Positions 39,564 through 48,122 of a stretch of DNA of 64,000 nt are shown here, piece after piece. Under the pieces are notes generated by a model. The model worked only from the letters and a program-made list of their open reading frames with translations. It made no database searches and was not told where the DNA came from. The position numbers and the translations under genes are program-made. Positions within the stretch are counted from its first letter, which is position 1; each line of letters opens with the position of its first letter. The stretch comes from DASXTC01 sp036505635 (lineage in GTDB: Bacteria > Acidobacteriota > Polarisedimenticolia > JACPZX01 > DASXTC01), in contig DASXTC010000009.1 in the NCBI GenBank assembly GCA_036505635.1, positions 6,601 through 70,600 on the forward strand, written 5' to 3'.

Positions 39564-39580
39564 GCGACGACCTGACTCCT

Positions 39581-39609
39581 TGACGGGTGCCCGATCGTAC
39601 CGTACCATC
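39581..39609 (+). promoter_or_regulatory. Predicted promoter of the second lytic transglycosylase
   Basis: TTGACG (39581-39586) and TACCAT (39604-39609) are 17 bases apart in the 117-base gap after mutL. The leader to the TTG start would be about 65 bases. Confidence 0.5.
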
Positions 39610-39680
39610 AGACATTCTCCCGGGGTGCCGAGGTCTCCTACGACCCCGTATCTCACGCCGGGAAGGGGGTTGGGCCCGCC

Positions 39681-40460
39681 TTGAAAACGCGACGACGATT
39701 CGGGCTTCGTGATGCGGTCGCCCTTGCGCCGTTCCTCGCGGCGGGCCTGCTGCCGGCCGCGACGGCGCTGCAACGCGTCCATCTGACCAACGGTCGCGCG
39801 ATCGAAGTCCTCGAGTGCAGGATAGAGGGGGGGACCGCCACCTTCACGCTGGCCGAGGGAGGCGCCATCGCGATTCCATCGTCGCTCGTCGGGTGGATCG
39901 AGGAGGCCACCGCCGAGACGGCGGCTCTTCCGGAGGCCGCCGCGAAGGCGCCCGACGGACCCGCGCCATCCACCGCAATCACGCGCCCGGCGGAGATCAT
40001 CGCGCCGCGACAAGACCCGCGCCCCTCTTCCACCGAAACCGCCCAGGCCGAGACGATCGACAACCTGATCCGCTCGGCGGCGCAACGTCACCACCTGGAA
40101 CCGGAACTGCTGGCGGCGGTCATCGCGGTGGAGTCCGGTTACCGCGCGGAAGCCGTCTCACCGAAGGGGGCCCAGGGGTTGATGCAGCTCATGCCGGGCA
40201 CGGCGCGTGAGCTGGCCGTGACCGATCCGTTCGACGCGAAGCAGAACATCGATGCGGGAGCGAAGTATCTGCGCCAGCTCCTCGATCGACACGGCGACTC
40301 CTACGTGGATGCCTTGGCCGCCTACAACGCCGGCACGGGCCGCGTGGCCCGCTACAAAGGGCTTCCGCCCTATCGCGAGACGGTCACATACATCGGGCGC
40401 GTCCTGGCGCGCTACCGATCCCCGCTCCCCCCACCTGGCCGCGCTCCCGCGGGCAGGTAG
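39681..40460 (+). CDS. Exported lytic transglycosylase with N-terminal extension
   Basis: 259 residues. A signal peptide (about 1-29, cut near PAATAL) is followed by a small beta-rich segment (about 31-75, VHLTNGRAIEVLECRIEGG), possibly a wall- or protein-binding module. After a proline-rich linker comes the SLT domain (about 125-245) with catalytic Glu151 in AVESGYRAEAVSPKG, then GLMQLMPGTA and ALAAYNAGTG. The start is TTG. Its TAG stop directly abuts the inverted-repeat element. Compared with the enzyme at 4763-5500 it has a longer pre-catalytic part. Confidence 0.88.
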   Translation: MKTRRRFGLRDAVALAPFLAAGLLPAATALQRVHLTNGRAIEVLECRIEGGTATFTLAEGGAIAIPSSLVGWIEEATAETAALPEAAAKAPDGPAPSTAITRPAEIIAPRQDPRPSSTETAQAETIDNLIRSAAQRHHLEPELLAAVIAVESGYRAEAVSPKGAQGLMQLMPGTARELAVTDPFDAKQNIDAGAKYLRQLLDRHGDSYVDALAAYNAGTGRVARYKGLPPYRETVTYIGRVLARYRSPLPPPGRAPAGR

Positions 40461-40694
40461 TTAACAGGGTGATGACAAACTCCGACAGGTCGCGCGGCCA
40501 GGGCTTGCGAGCCGCAGCCGAGACAAAGAATTGGGCCGCAACCCCTGGCCGCCCAAAGGGTTGCGGCGGCGCGCCGTCATCCGCATCGTCGCCCCTCCTC
40601 ACCGACCACGACGGTCGCCTTCGTCGGGGCTCCTCGCGTCCGATGGCGCGGCGCCCGCAACGCGGCCTATTGGAGTTTGTCATCACCCTGTTAA
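40461..40694. mobile_element. 234-bp MITE-like element with 23-bp perfect terminal inverted repeats
   Basis: The first 23 bases (40461-40483, starting TTAACAGGGTGATGAC) recur perfectly inverted as the last 23 (40672-40694). The inside has no gene; it holds a CCGCAACCC/GGGTTGCGG inverted repeat (40536-40544 with 40558-40566). The ends begin and finish with TTAA; no other target duplication is seen. It sits exactly between the converging transglycosylase and DUF3352-like genes and supplies the stop codon of the latter. No transposase is in the window, so it would need one in trans. Confidence 0.65.
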
Positions 40695-42490
40695 TCCGGG
40701 TTCTCCCGCTCGACTGATACGCCGTCCGCCCGGGAGCTCCCGCCACCTTCTTGAAGCTCTCCGGCGAGCAGGAGGGCTGCAAGCATCGCGGGGCTGAAGG
40801 GCCCAACCCACTCGACCTGCCACCTCGCCTCGCCGGAGCGCGCCGCGGCCGCAGTCAACGGCAGATCGGGGCGATTCGAGGCGGCCCGGATGGGGGAGAC
40901 CAGCAGTTCAACCAGCCTCGCGTCGAGCACCCGGGCCGCTCTCTCCGGGTCGACGAGATCGATGAGGCGCGCGGAGTCGGCGCCGAAGAACATGGTCGCT
41001 TCCTCCGGCAGCATCTCGAGCGTCGGATCGATGCCGGCGCGTCCTGATTCCTCCCGCCCCCGGGCCCCCGCGCCGGCGGCTCCGGCGAGAAGCTCCGGTG
41101 AGGTCGCGACCACGAGACGTGCCTCGGTCATTCTGTAGGCAGGCAGCAGGGGAGCGATCGAGGGCATCTCGTAGTAGGTGATCCTCCGGCCGTCGGTAAT
41201 CATCGTCCGGTAGGAGGCCAGCGCTCGAGCGAGCCCGTCAGTCCTCCTGAGGAACCTGGCCGCCGCATCGGGGTCCCGCAGACCGATCGAGGCCAGGGCC
41301 GGCGTGTCGAGCAACCAGCGACCCGTCCCCCCTCTCGGCAAGGCGGAGAGGCGGCCGAAGCCGATCGTGACCTCGTCACCCAGCGCCGCGAGCAGGTCGC
41401 GTCTCAGGTCAATCGAGAGGAACTCCTCGATGCCGGTCAGCCGAGCCTCGAGATCCAGGGAGGAGGTTCCGGTGGACTCGGCGAGCATGCCGGGAAGCTT
41501 CCCGAGCATGGCGTCGAGTCCGGCTGCCGAGAAGGTCACGAGGAAGGGGAAGCCGTGCCGCGCAAGGCGGTCGGGCCGCGGAAGGGAGCGCAAGGAGGCG
41601 AGCAGGCCGGGCGCAAGCCCTTGTCGATTCCCCGCGAGGGCCACGGAGAGCCGTTCCTGGAAGAGGTCCTTTCTCACGTGGATGGCCAGACCCGCGCCGC
41701 GAACCGCGGCCAGACCGAAGATCTCCGCGAGGGCCGTCGGGTCCCTGCGGCCTTCCGCGGCCGTGGTGAGACTCCGGATCCAGTCTCCCGCGGCGAAGAC
41801 GGCGAGGTCCGAATCGGGTCGCGCTGTTTTCAGAGTGTCGCGGTAGGTGGTCGTCGAGCGCAGGGAATCGCCGCGCCCGGTGGCCGTGTCGAGGATCCGG
41901 CGCATCGAGGCCCCAGTGGTCGTGGCCACCAGGTTCCCACCGACCACGGCGAAGCAGATCGGCCCGGACCCTCCAGGGGATCGCAACGTCCTGTAGTCGA
42001 TCCCGCGATACCGCCGATCGCTCCACCACGCGCTCGAGAAACCGTGGACCCTCTCCCGCGCGAAATCCGCGACCGCGGGGAGGCTCCGTCGCGCGCCGGC
42101 CGGCGCCCTGGTGATCAGAGCGAGCCCGGGACGCTCCAGTTCGTCCCCTGGAACCAGGGCGAACGAGGTCTCGTGTCCGAATGGAGCCTTCAGCTCATCG
42201 GCCGCGACGTTGATCTCGATCCCCCTGCTCCTCGCGACCCACGTCATGAGCTCGGCGGCCACATTCCAGAGATCCTCTCCGCCCTCGGGCCCTGGCGGCA
42301 CGAGCCGCGTGCGCGCCAGAGCGCGCGCCAGCGCCGGCGGATCGGGCACGTGCACCAGCAGGAGAGTCTCCGCGGGCAGGCAGTCGACAGTCTCGATCCG
42401 GCCCGCGCCACGGACCAGGAAGAAGAGTCCGATCGAGGCGGCGAGGATGAAGCTCACGGAGAGGATCGCGGCCAGCAGGGGAGAGCGCAT
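40691..42490 (-). CDS. Membrane-anchored DUF3352-like protein of unknown function
   Basis: 599 residues. One N-terminal membrane anchor (about 5-27) is followed by a large periplasmic region with patterns of DUF3352-type proteins: CLPAETLLLVHVPDPPALARALART, YRGIDYRTL, FAVVGGNLVATTTGASMRRILDTATG, and a second similar half near 340-480 (ITYYEMPSIAPLLPAYRMTEARLVVATSPELL). No catalytic motif is visible. The TAA stop falls within the terminal repeat of the adjacent element, so the last residues may have been altered by its insertion. Confidence 0.7.
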   Translation of the reverse strand: MRSPLLAAILSVSFILAASIGLFFLVRGAGRIETVDCLPAETLLLVHVPDPPALARALARTRLVPPGPEGGEDLWNVAAELMTWVARSRGIEINVAADELKAPFGHETSFALVPGDELERPGLALITRAPAGARRSLPAVADFARERVHGFSSAWWSDRRYRGIDYRTLRSPGGSGPICFAVVGGNLVATTTGASMRRILDTATGRGDSLRSTTTYRDTLKTARPDSDLAVFAAGDWIRSLTTAAEGRRDPTALAEIFGLAAVRGAGLAIHVRKDLFQERLSVALAGNRQGLAPGLLASLRSLPRPDRLARHGFPFLVTFSAAGLDAMLGKLPGMLAESTGTSSLDLEARLTGIEEFLSIDLRRDLLAALGDEVTIGFGRLSALPRGGTGRWLLDTPALASIGLRDPDAAARFLRRTDGLARALASYRTMITDGRRITYYEMPSIAPLLPAYRMTEARLVVATSPELLAGAAGAGARGREESGRAGIDPTLEMLPEEATMFFGADSARLIDLVDPERAARVLDARLVELLVSPIRAASNRPDLPLTAAAARSGEARWQVEWVGPFSPAMLAALLLAGELQEGGGSSRADGVSVERENPD

Positions 42491-42501
42491 ATGGGATGGT
42501 T

Positions 42502-42530
42502 CTTATATCACCCGGTGGAGGTCAGTTCAA
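42502..42530 (-). promoter_or_regulatory. Predicted promoter of the DUF3352-like gene
   Basis: On the minus strand TTGAAC (42530-42525) and TATAAG (42507-42502) are 17 bases apart. The start site would fall close to the ATG at 42490, implying a very short or absent leader. Confidence 0.5.
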
Positions 42531-42577
42531 CCGGCGGGACGTGCTACGATGGTTGCCCGCGCGAGGGGGAGACATCG

Positions 42578-44158
42578 ATGAAGCATCCGGCGCTCCTGGG
42601 GAATCTCCTTTCCTGGTCCTCCGAAACGTGGAGGCGCAAGACGGCGCTCGTCTTCAGAGGTCGTCGCCTCACATTCCGGGATATCGACGAAGGCGCGAAT
42701 TCGCTGGCGAGGTCCCTGCGGGCCCGGGGACTGCGACCCTCGGAGCGGGTCGGCCTCTACATGGAAAACCGGCCCGAGTACCTCCACGCGTACTTCGCCA
42801 TCCCCCGCGCGGGGGGTGTCACCGTGCCTCTGAGCACGTTTCTCGCCCCCGCGGAGCTGCGCGAGATCCTGCGTGACAGCTCGGCCGCGATGCTGGTGAC
42901 ATCCGTCGAGCTGCTCGCCCGCATCGCCCCCGACCTCGAAGTGTGCGGCGCGCTTCGCGACGTTCTGGTGTGCGGCGGCGGGGCCGACGCCCTGAGCGCC
43001 CGCGGGCTGCTCCCCCGCAGAATCAACGTCCATGCCATGGGCGCGAGTCCCGCGGCCGAGGGGAACGAGGATCCCGAAGGAGGCGCCGCGGCGAGCCCCG
43101 ACGACACGGCGGTCATCATCTATACCTCGGGGACCACCGGGTCCCCCAAGGGGGTCATGCTCTCGCACCGCAACCTCCTCTCCAACGCCGAGGCCTGCAT
43201 CGAGGCGGTGGGCGTCACGTCGCGCGATCGCATCATCCTGTTCCTGCCGATGTTCCACTCATTCACCCTGATGGTCGGTATGCTCGCGCCCATGATGGCG
43301 GGGATGACCATCATCCTGTGCGAGAGGGTGGATCGCGGGGAGATCCGGCGCGCCATCATGCGCCATCGTCCGACGATCCTTCCCGCCGTGCCCGCCGTCT
43401 TCGCCGCCATGTCGCACGCGCGGGTTGGCCGGCTCGCGCGCTGGCTCAACCCGGTCCGGATCTACATCTCCGGCGGCGCGCCGCTGTCGCTCGAGACGCT
43501 GCAAAGGTTCGAGGAGAAGTACCGGCGTCCCCTGTGCGAGGGCTACGGCCTGTCGGAGGCCTCGCCGGTCGTGGCCCTCAACCCGCCGTCGGGCCCCAGG
43601 AAGGCCGGCTCTGTGGGCATCCCCCTGCCGGGCATCGAGGTCCGGATCGTGGACCCGGAGGGAAGCGTAATGGCGCCGGGGGAGACGGGCGAGCTCCAGG
43701 TCCGCGCCGCCAGCGTCATGAAGGGATACGCGGGACGCCCCGATGAGACCGCAGCGGCCCTCTCGGGGGAGTGGCTCCGCACGGGCGATCTCGCACGCGT
43801 CGACGAGGACCGCTTCATCTTCATCATGGGGCGCCTCAAGGAGATGCTGATCTTCCGGGGGATGAACATCTATCCGCGCGAGATCGAGGAGGTGCTCGAG
43901 GCTCATCCCCGCGTGAAGGAAGCCGCCGTCATCGGCGTCCCGGACGCGGCGCGCGGCGAGATCCCGTACGCCTTCGTGGCGCCGCACGACGGCGCCTCGC
44001 TCGATGAGCGCGAGCTGCGCCGGCTCTGCGTGGAGAAGCTGGCCAGATACAAGGTCCCGCGGGGCTTCCGGATCGTTCAGGAGCTTCCACGCAACGCCGC
44101 CGGCAAGGTGCTCAAGCAGGCTCTGCGTGAGGAGTCGGTCCCTCACCCCTCGGGCTGA
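42578..44158 (+). CDS. Long-chain fatty acid-CoA ligase family (AMP-binding)
   Basis: 526 residues of the adenylate-forming superfamily, activating a carboxylic acid to its CoA thioester. The P-loop is YTSGTTGSPKGVMLSHRN (about 185-202), followed by GYGLSEASPVV (about 322), RTGDLARVDEDRFIFIMGR and the C-terminal Lys in PRNAAGKVLKQAL. The mixture of motifs resembles FadD-type and short FadD-like ligases; chain length is not determined. The ATG is preceded by GAGGGGGAG. It runs divergently from the DUF3352-like gene and overlaps the converging TPR gene by 16 bases. Confidence 0.9.
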   Translation: MKHPALLGNLLSWSSETWRRKTALVFRGRRLTFRDIDEGANSLARSLRARGLRPSERVGLYMENRPEYLHAYFAIPRAGGVTVPLSTFLAPAELREILRDSSAAMLVTSVELLARIAPDLEVCGALRDVLVCGGGADALSARGLLPRRINVHAMGASPAAEGNEDPEGGAAASPDDTAVIIYTSGTTGSPKGVMLSHRNLLSNAEACIEAVGVTSRDRIILFLPMFHSFTLMVGMLAPMMAGMTIILCERVDRGEIRRAIMRHRPTILPAVPAVFAAMSHARVGRLARWLNPVRIYISGGAPLSLETLQRFEEKYRRPLCEGYGLSEASPVVALNPPSGPRKAGSVGIPLPGIEVRIVDPEGSVMAPGETGELQVRAASVMKGYAGRPDETAAALSGEWLRTGDLARVDEDRFIFIMGRLKEMLIFRGMNIYPREIEEVLEAHPRVKEAAVIGVPDAARGEIPYAFVAPHDGASLDERELRRLCVEKLARYKVPRGFRIVQELPRNAAGKVLKQALREESVPHPSG

Positions 44159-45678
44159 TCCACGGCCGGGTGCTCGATCAGATCGCGCGCCGCGTCGCGG
44201 AACACGAACGACTTGAGGTCCGCGGCGCGACGATAGAGATCGATCGCCTCGGAGCGGTGGCCGCCGCGCTCGAGGTCCCATCCGAGCCGCAGCATCGCGC
44301 GCCCCTCGATGTCGACCTCCTGCGGGCCCGATGCGCCGGCCAGGGCCGCGCGCAGGTGGGGGCGCGCCTCCTCGAGACGTCCCTGGGTCTGGAGCAGGCG
44401 GCCGAGGTCGTAGTGGAGCCGCGCGTCCAGGGGGTGCCGGGAGAGCATCTCCTCGAGCCGGCGCCGGGCCTCGTCGCGGAGCCCCGACGCCAGCGCCCGC
44501 AGCGCCGCCGCCCTCGCCGGCGCGATCTCCGCGGGGCCCTCGTCGCGCATCCGGCGTCGCAGACTCTCCGCCTCTTCCGGCGTCAGCTCGAGACGCGGAA
44601 TCCATCGCTCCGCCACGCCGGTCGCTCCCGCCTCGCGCGCCACCGACCCGAGAAGGTAGATCCAGCGCTTCCTGGCGAGTGGACTCCGCGGGGGGATGCG
44701 CTCCAGGCTCGTCTCAATCCTCTCGAGGGCGCCCAACGGGTCGTGACGCGCGTAGGCGCACGACGCGACGCGGTACGCGGCGAGCCATTCCAGCTCCTCC
44801 ATGTACCCGGGGCCCGCCCTCACCATCTCAAGCGCCGACTCAGCGCGCGACGTCGAGGCGTTCAGCCGCCCGACGCGGAATTCCAGATCCGCCTGGATCA
44901 GGGCGAGAAGAGGGGAGGAGGGATGGCGCGCGGACGCGGTCTCGAGGTATCCCAGCGCGCGGCGGTAGTCCTGGGCGTAGCTGCCGGAGAAGATGTGCGC
45001 CAGCAGCAGCAGGGATTCGGTGCCGAACAGACGGCTCCTGGCCGCGGCCGACTCGAGCTGCTCGATCCCCTTTCGCTCATCGCCCCCCGGGATGAAGAGC
45101 ACGAAGCGCAGCCCTTTGACCAGGAGGGACACGTGGTCCGCGTAATAGTTGTAGGTGCCCAGGGCGAAGAGCGCATCGGCCGATGCCGGGTTCAGCTCCA
45201 GGGCCTGGCTCAGCGCGCGGTGTCCCTGCCGGACCGAGGAGGCGGCGGCGAAAGGGGCGCCTCGCGCCACCTTGGACTCGGCCTCGAGGAACATCGCGAT
45301 CCCGGTGAAGACGAGCCCCCTCTCCTTCGCCCCGCCCTCGTCACGGACGGCCAGCGCGCGGGCGCGGAGCGCCGCCTCCTTGAGGCGCTCCTCCATCTTG
45401 AGCCGGAGCTCCTTCGATTGGTCGTCCGCCGAAAGCTCGAGGAGCCTCCACCAGAGCTGGAAGGCCTCGAAGAAGGGGCCTTCGGGAGCGGCCGCATTGG
45501 AGGCAGTGATCCGTTCGAATCGGCCCCGGGCCTCCTCGAACCGCCCCGCCCTGAGCGCCTCGAGGCCGGGCAGGACGTCGGGTACGCCCGCGGGAGCCGG
45601 GGCGGCAGCCGGGTCCGCCGCGGCCAAGGCCGCAGGCAACAGGATGATTCCCGTGAGCCAGGACGATACCGAGGGCAC
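44143..45678 (-). CDS. Exported TPR protein (511 residues)
   Basis: Starts with a GTG and a signal peptide (about 1-20, cut near LAAADP). Helical repeats follow: a first group (about 30-240, GLEALRAGRFEEARGRFERI, QALELNPASADALFALGTYNYYADH) and later typical TPRs (about 395-500, ASGLRDEARRRLEEMLSRHPLDARLHYDLGRLLQTQGRLEEARPHL). Probably periplasmic. It converges on the acyl-CoA ligase and diverges from the DUF4388-type gene. Function is unknown. Confidence 0.75.
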   Translation of the reverse strand: MPSVSSWLTGIILLPAALAAADPAAAPAPAGVPDVLPGLEALRAGRFEEARGRFERITASNAAAPEGPFFEAFQLWWRLLELSADDQSKELRLKMEERLKEAALRARALAVRDEGGAKERGLVFTGIAMFLEAESKVARGAPFAAASSVRQGHRALSQALELNPASADALFALGTYNYYADHVSLLVKGLRFVLFIPGGDERKGIEQLESAAARSRLFGTESLLLLAHIFSGSYAQDYRRALGYLETASARHPSSPLLALIQADLEFRVGRLNASTSRAESALEMVRAGPGYMEELEWLAAYRVASCAYARHDPLGALERIETSLERIPPRSPLARKRWIYLLGSVAREAGATGVAERWIPRLELTPEEAESLRRRMRDEGPAEIAPARAAALRALASGLRDEARRRLEEMLSRHPLDARLHYDLGRLLQTQGRLEEARPHLRAALAGASGPQEVDIEGRAMLRLGWDLERGGHRSEAIDLYRRAADLKSFVFRDAARDLIEHPAVDQPEG

Positions 45679-45771
45679 GTGGACGCTCCAGGATGTCGTC
45701 TATATATTGACCCCACGGGCCGTCAGACGCCAGTTGGACCGTCCGGAGGTTTGGATGGCGGGTTCCAATCG

Positions 45772-47271
45772 ATGAGCGAGCACTTCACATCCCACTATCT
45801 CGCCGAGATCCTCCGGGACCTCTACTTCGAGGAGTCCACCGGAACGATCGAGGTGAGAAACCCCAGCGGTCGATTCGTCACGCTCCATTTTGACCGCGGG
45901 ATGCTCTATTTCGCGGAAGGCAACGACCCCCTGGAAGCCTTCGAGGCGCACTTGAGCTCCTCGGGGGCCCTGCCGGCCGGCACCCTTTCGAAGCTGAAGG
46001 GGAGCGCCTCCGAGCCGCTCGAGATGGCGGCGAACCTCGTCTCGCGCAAGATCCTCTCGCGGGAGCAGGTCGCGCCGGCGATCCGTTCCCTCGTGGAGGG
46101 GGGGGTCAGGCGGGCTTTCTCGTGGCCCAGCGGCACGTACGAGTTCAAGGCCCGCCAGCCGGTCTCGGGGTTCTTCGAACCGGATGTCCTGTTCACCTTC
46201 GAGTGCATCCTCAAAGGGATCGGGGGGATGGCCTACTTCGAGCCCCTCAAGCAGGTCCTTCTCTCCCTGCCCGGGCGTCTCGCGCTCAGCAAGAACGTTT
46301 TCCTTCCGGTGGAAAGGCTCGCGCTCAAGCCGCAGCACGGATACATCCTCTCCCGCATCGACGGCTCGATGCGCATCGAGGAGCTCGCTCTCGTCCTGCC
46401 GCCGGGTGAGGAGGCTGAATCGCTCCTGTTCGTCTACGGCCTCGCGGTCCTCGGGATCGTGGTCTTCGTGCCGCCCATCAACAAGGGGCTGTTCAGTCTG
46501 CGCGAGGTGATGCTGGGGCACTACGAGTCGACCGCGCGCGAGGAGCGGGAAGCGTCCCTCATCCGTGACACCTCCGCGCGGATGATGGGGCAGTCGCCGG
46601 CGGATCTGCTCGGAGTGGAGCCCGACGCCGCGCTGCCGGAGCTCCAGCACGCATACGAACACCTCAAGGGCACCTTCAGGCGCAGCCGCTTCTGCGATCG
46701 GACACGCGAGCGATTCAAGCGGGAGCTCGCGCTGATCGACAACAAGATCGCCGAGGCCTTCCTCAAGCTGCAGGTGGAGCGCCTCGAGAAGGCGGGCCGG
46801 GCCGCCAGCGGCGACGCGCCGCTCTCGGAGATCGACCCGGAGAGCATCCTGGTGCGCAGGGAGATGGTCAAGACCGAGGCGCAGGCCGCCCAGGAGGAGA
46901 ACGTCAAGCTGGCCGAGAAGTACTACCAGAAGGCCCGCGAGTACTTTTCGGACAAGGACTACCACAACTGCATACAGTTCTGCCGGCTCGCCATCAGGTT
47001 CAGCACCGACTCGGCGCCGGTCTACGCCCTTATGGCGGAAGCCCTGTTGAAGAACCCGAACACAAAGTGGCAGAAGATGGCCGAGGAGGCCCTCCAGAAA
47101 GCCTGCGAGATCGATCCGTGGAACGCCGAGTACGAGGTGACTCTCGGGAACTTCTACCGTGGCCAGGGGCTGGAGATCCGCGCCCGAAAACACTTCGAGA
47201 AAGCACTGGAGATCCTTCCCTCCCACATCGAGGCCAAGGCCGCCCTCAAGGTCAGGGGCCGGCGCGGCTGA
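45772..47271 (+). CDS. DUF4388 (PATAN-like) protein with J-like and TPR segments
   Basis: 499 residues, no signal peptide. An N-terminal DUF4388-type domain (about 1-110: LAEILRDLYFEESTGTIEVRN, HFDRGMLYFAEG) is followed by a middle region with a second similar fold. From about 280 there is a short J-domain-like helical hairpin (SPADLLGVEPDAALPELQHAYEHLKG) without the HPD motif, then TPRs at about 385-495. DUF4388 proteins are common in Myxococcota and Acidobacteriota and often link to regulation or gliding. No clear Shine-Dalgarno lies at the usual distance (GGAGG is 22 bases upstream). Confidence 0.72.
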   Translation: MSEHFTSHYLAEILRDLYFEESTGTIEVRNPSGRFVTLHFDRGMLYFAEGNDPLEAFEAHLSSSGALPAGTLSKLKGSASEPLEMAANLVSRKILSREQVAPAIRSLVEGGVRRAFSWPSGTYEFKARQPVSGFFEPDVLFTFECILKGIGGMAYFEPLKQVLLSLPGRLALSKNVFLPVERLALKPQHGYILSRIDGSMRIEELALVLPPGEEAESLLFVYGLAVLGIVVFVPPINKGLFSLREVMLGHYESTAREEREASLIRDTSARMMGQSPADLLGVEPDAALPELQHAYEHLKGTFRRSRFCDRTRERFKRELALIDNKIAEAFLKLQVERLEKAGRAASGDAPLSEIDPESILVRREMVKTEAQAAQEENVKLAEKYYQKAREYFSDKDYHNCIQFCRLAIRFSTDSAPVYALMAEALLKNPNTKWQKMAEEALQKACEIDPWNAEYEVTLGNFYRGQGLEIRARKHFEKALEILPSHIEAKAALKVRGRRG

Positions 47272-47312
47272 CCTGCCGCGGGCGCCCGCTCGAATCCGTA
47301 GCACCCTCTCGA

Positions 47313-47340
47313 TTGACCGGCGATGGGCCGGTGCTATAAT
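47313..47340 (+). promoter_or_regulatory. Strong predicted promoter of the yceD-rpmF-plsX-fab operon
   Basis: TTGACC (47313-47318) and perfect TATAAT (47335-47340) are 16 bases apart, the same boxes and spacing as the ffh promoter at 21917. The start site near 47347 gives a leader of about 20 bases that includes GGAGGA before the yceD GTG. Confidence 0.8.
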
Positions 47341-47366
47341 GGGCGGCCTTTTCCGGAGGATATCCC

Positions 47367-47855
47367 GTGATCGTCCGTGCCGACGATCTGCGGCCCGAGG
47401 GGCTCCCGGTCGACCTGACGTTGGATGTCGGCCCGCTGAGCTACGAGGAGAGCATCGAGATCCAGGTCGGCGCGACGACGCTGGCGGCCCGCGTCCGCCC
47501 GTCCCGCGGCGGCGTGGTCTGCGCGGGCCGGATCGAGGCGGTGGTTTCGGTGCCCTGCTCCCGGTGCCTCGCGTATTACTCGTTGCCGGTTGACAGGGAG
47601 TTCGATGTGTCGTACCTCCCGGAGCCGTCCGCGGGACAGACCGAGAACATCGATCTTCGGGTCTCCCGGGAGGATCTCGACGTGTCGTACCTTGACAGCG
47701 AGGGGAAGCTCGACATGCGTGAGCTCGCCACCGAGCAGATCTATCTGGCGCTTCCGATGAAGCCGCTGTGCGCCCCCGAGTGCAGGGGCCTTTGCTCCGG
47801 CTGCGGCTCCAACCTGAATGCCGAAACCTGCCGCTGCGTGGCCGCGGCCAGATAG
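47367..47855 (+). CDS. yceD: YceD/DUF177 family protein
   Basis: 162 residues. DUF177 proteins are linked to 23S rRNA accumulation and ribosome assembly, and normally precede rpmF, as here. Features: PCSRCLAYYSLPVDREFDVSYLP (about 53-75), DLRVSREDLDVSYLDSEGKLDM, LALPMKPLC, and a Cys-rich C-terminus with seven cysteines (CAPECRGLCSGCGSN and CRC), likely a zinc site. The start is GTG, six bases after GGAGGA. Confidence 0.88.
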   Translation: MIVRADDLRPEGLPVDLTLDVGPLSYEESIEIQVGATTLAARVRPSRGGVVCAGRIEAVVSVPCSRCLAYYSLPVDREFDVSYLPEPSAGQTENIDLRVSREDLDVSYLDSEGKLDMRELATEQIYLALPMKPLCAPECRGLCSGCGSNLNAETCRCVAAAR

Positions 47856-47939
47856 GAAGACGAACAAACGAGCTGGATGCGTCCCGCCGCCGGGTCCCGG
47901 CGGTGAGGCGGGGCCAGCAGCAGACTCGAGGAGCCGCCC

Positions 47940-48122
47940 ATGCCCAATCCGAAACGACGTCACTCCAAAGCGCGGCGAGACAGGCGCCGCACGCACGACG
48001 CGCTCTCGGCGCCCGCGAGCTCCGAATGCCCGCAGTGCCACGAGATCAAGATGCCTCACCGAGTCTGCCCTCACTGCGGCTATTACAGGGGCCGTGAAGT
48101 GATACAGGTGAAGAACATCTGA
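47940..48122 (+). CDS. rpmF: 50S ribosomal protein L32
   Basis: 60 residues: MPNPKRRHSKARRDRRRTHD then a four-cysteine zinc ribbon CPQCHEIKMPHRVCPHCGYY and the terminal GREVI. It is the zinc-binding (C+) form. The stop overlaps the plsX start by one base (TGATG). The yceD-rpmF-plsX order is conserved in many bacteria. Confidence 0.95.
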   Translation: MPNPKRRHSKARRDRRRTHDALSAPASSECPQCHEIKMPHRVCPHCGYYRGREVIQVKNI

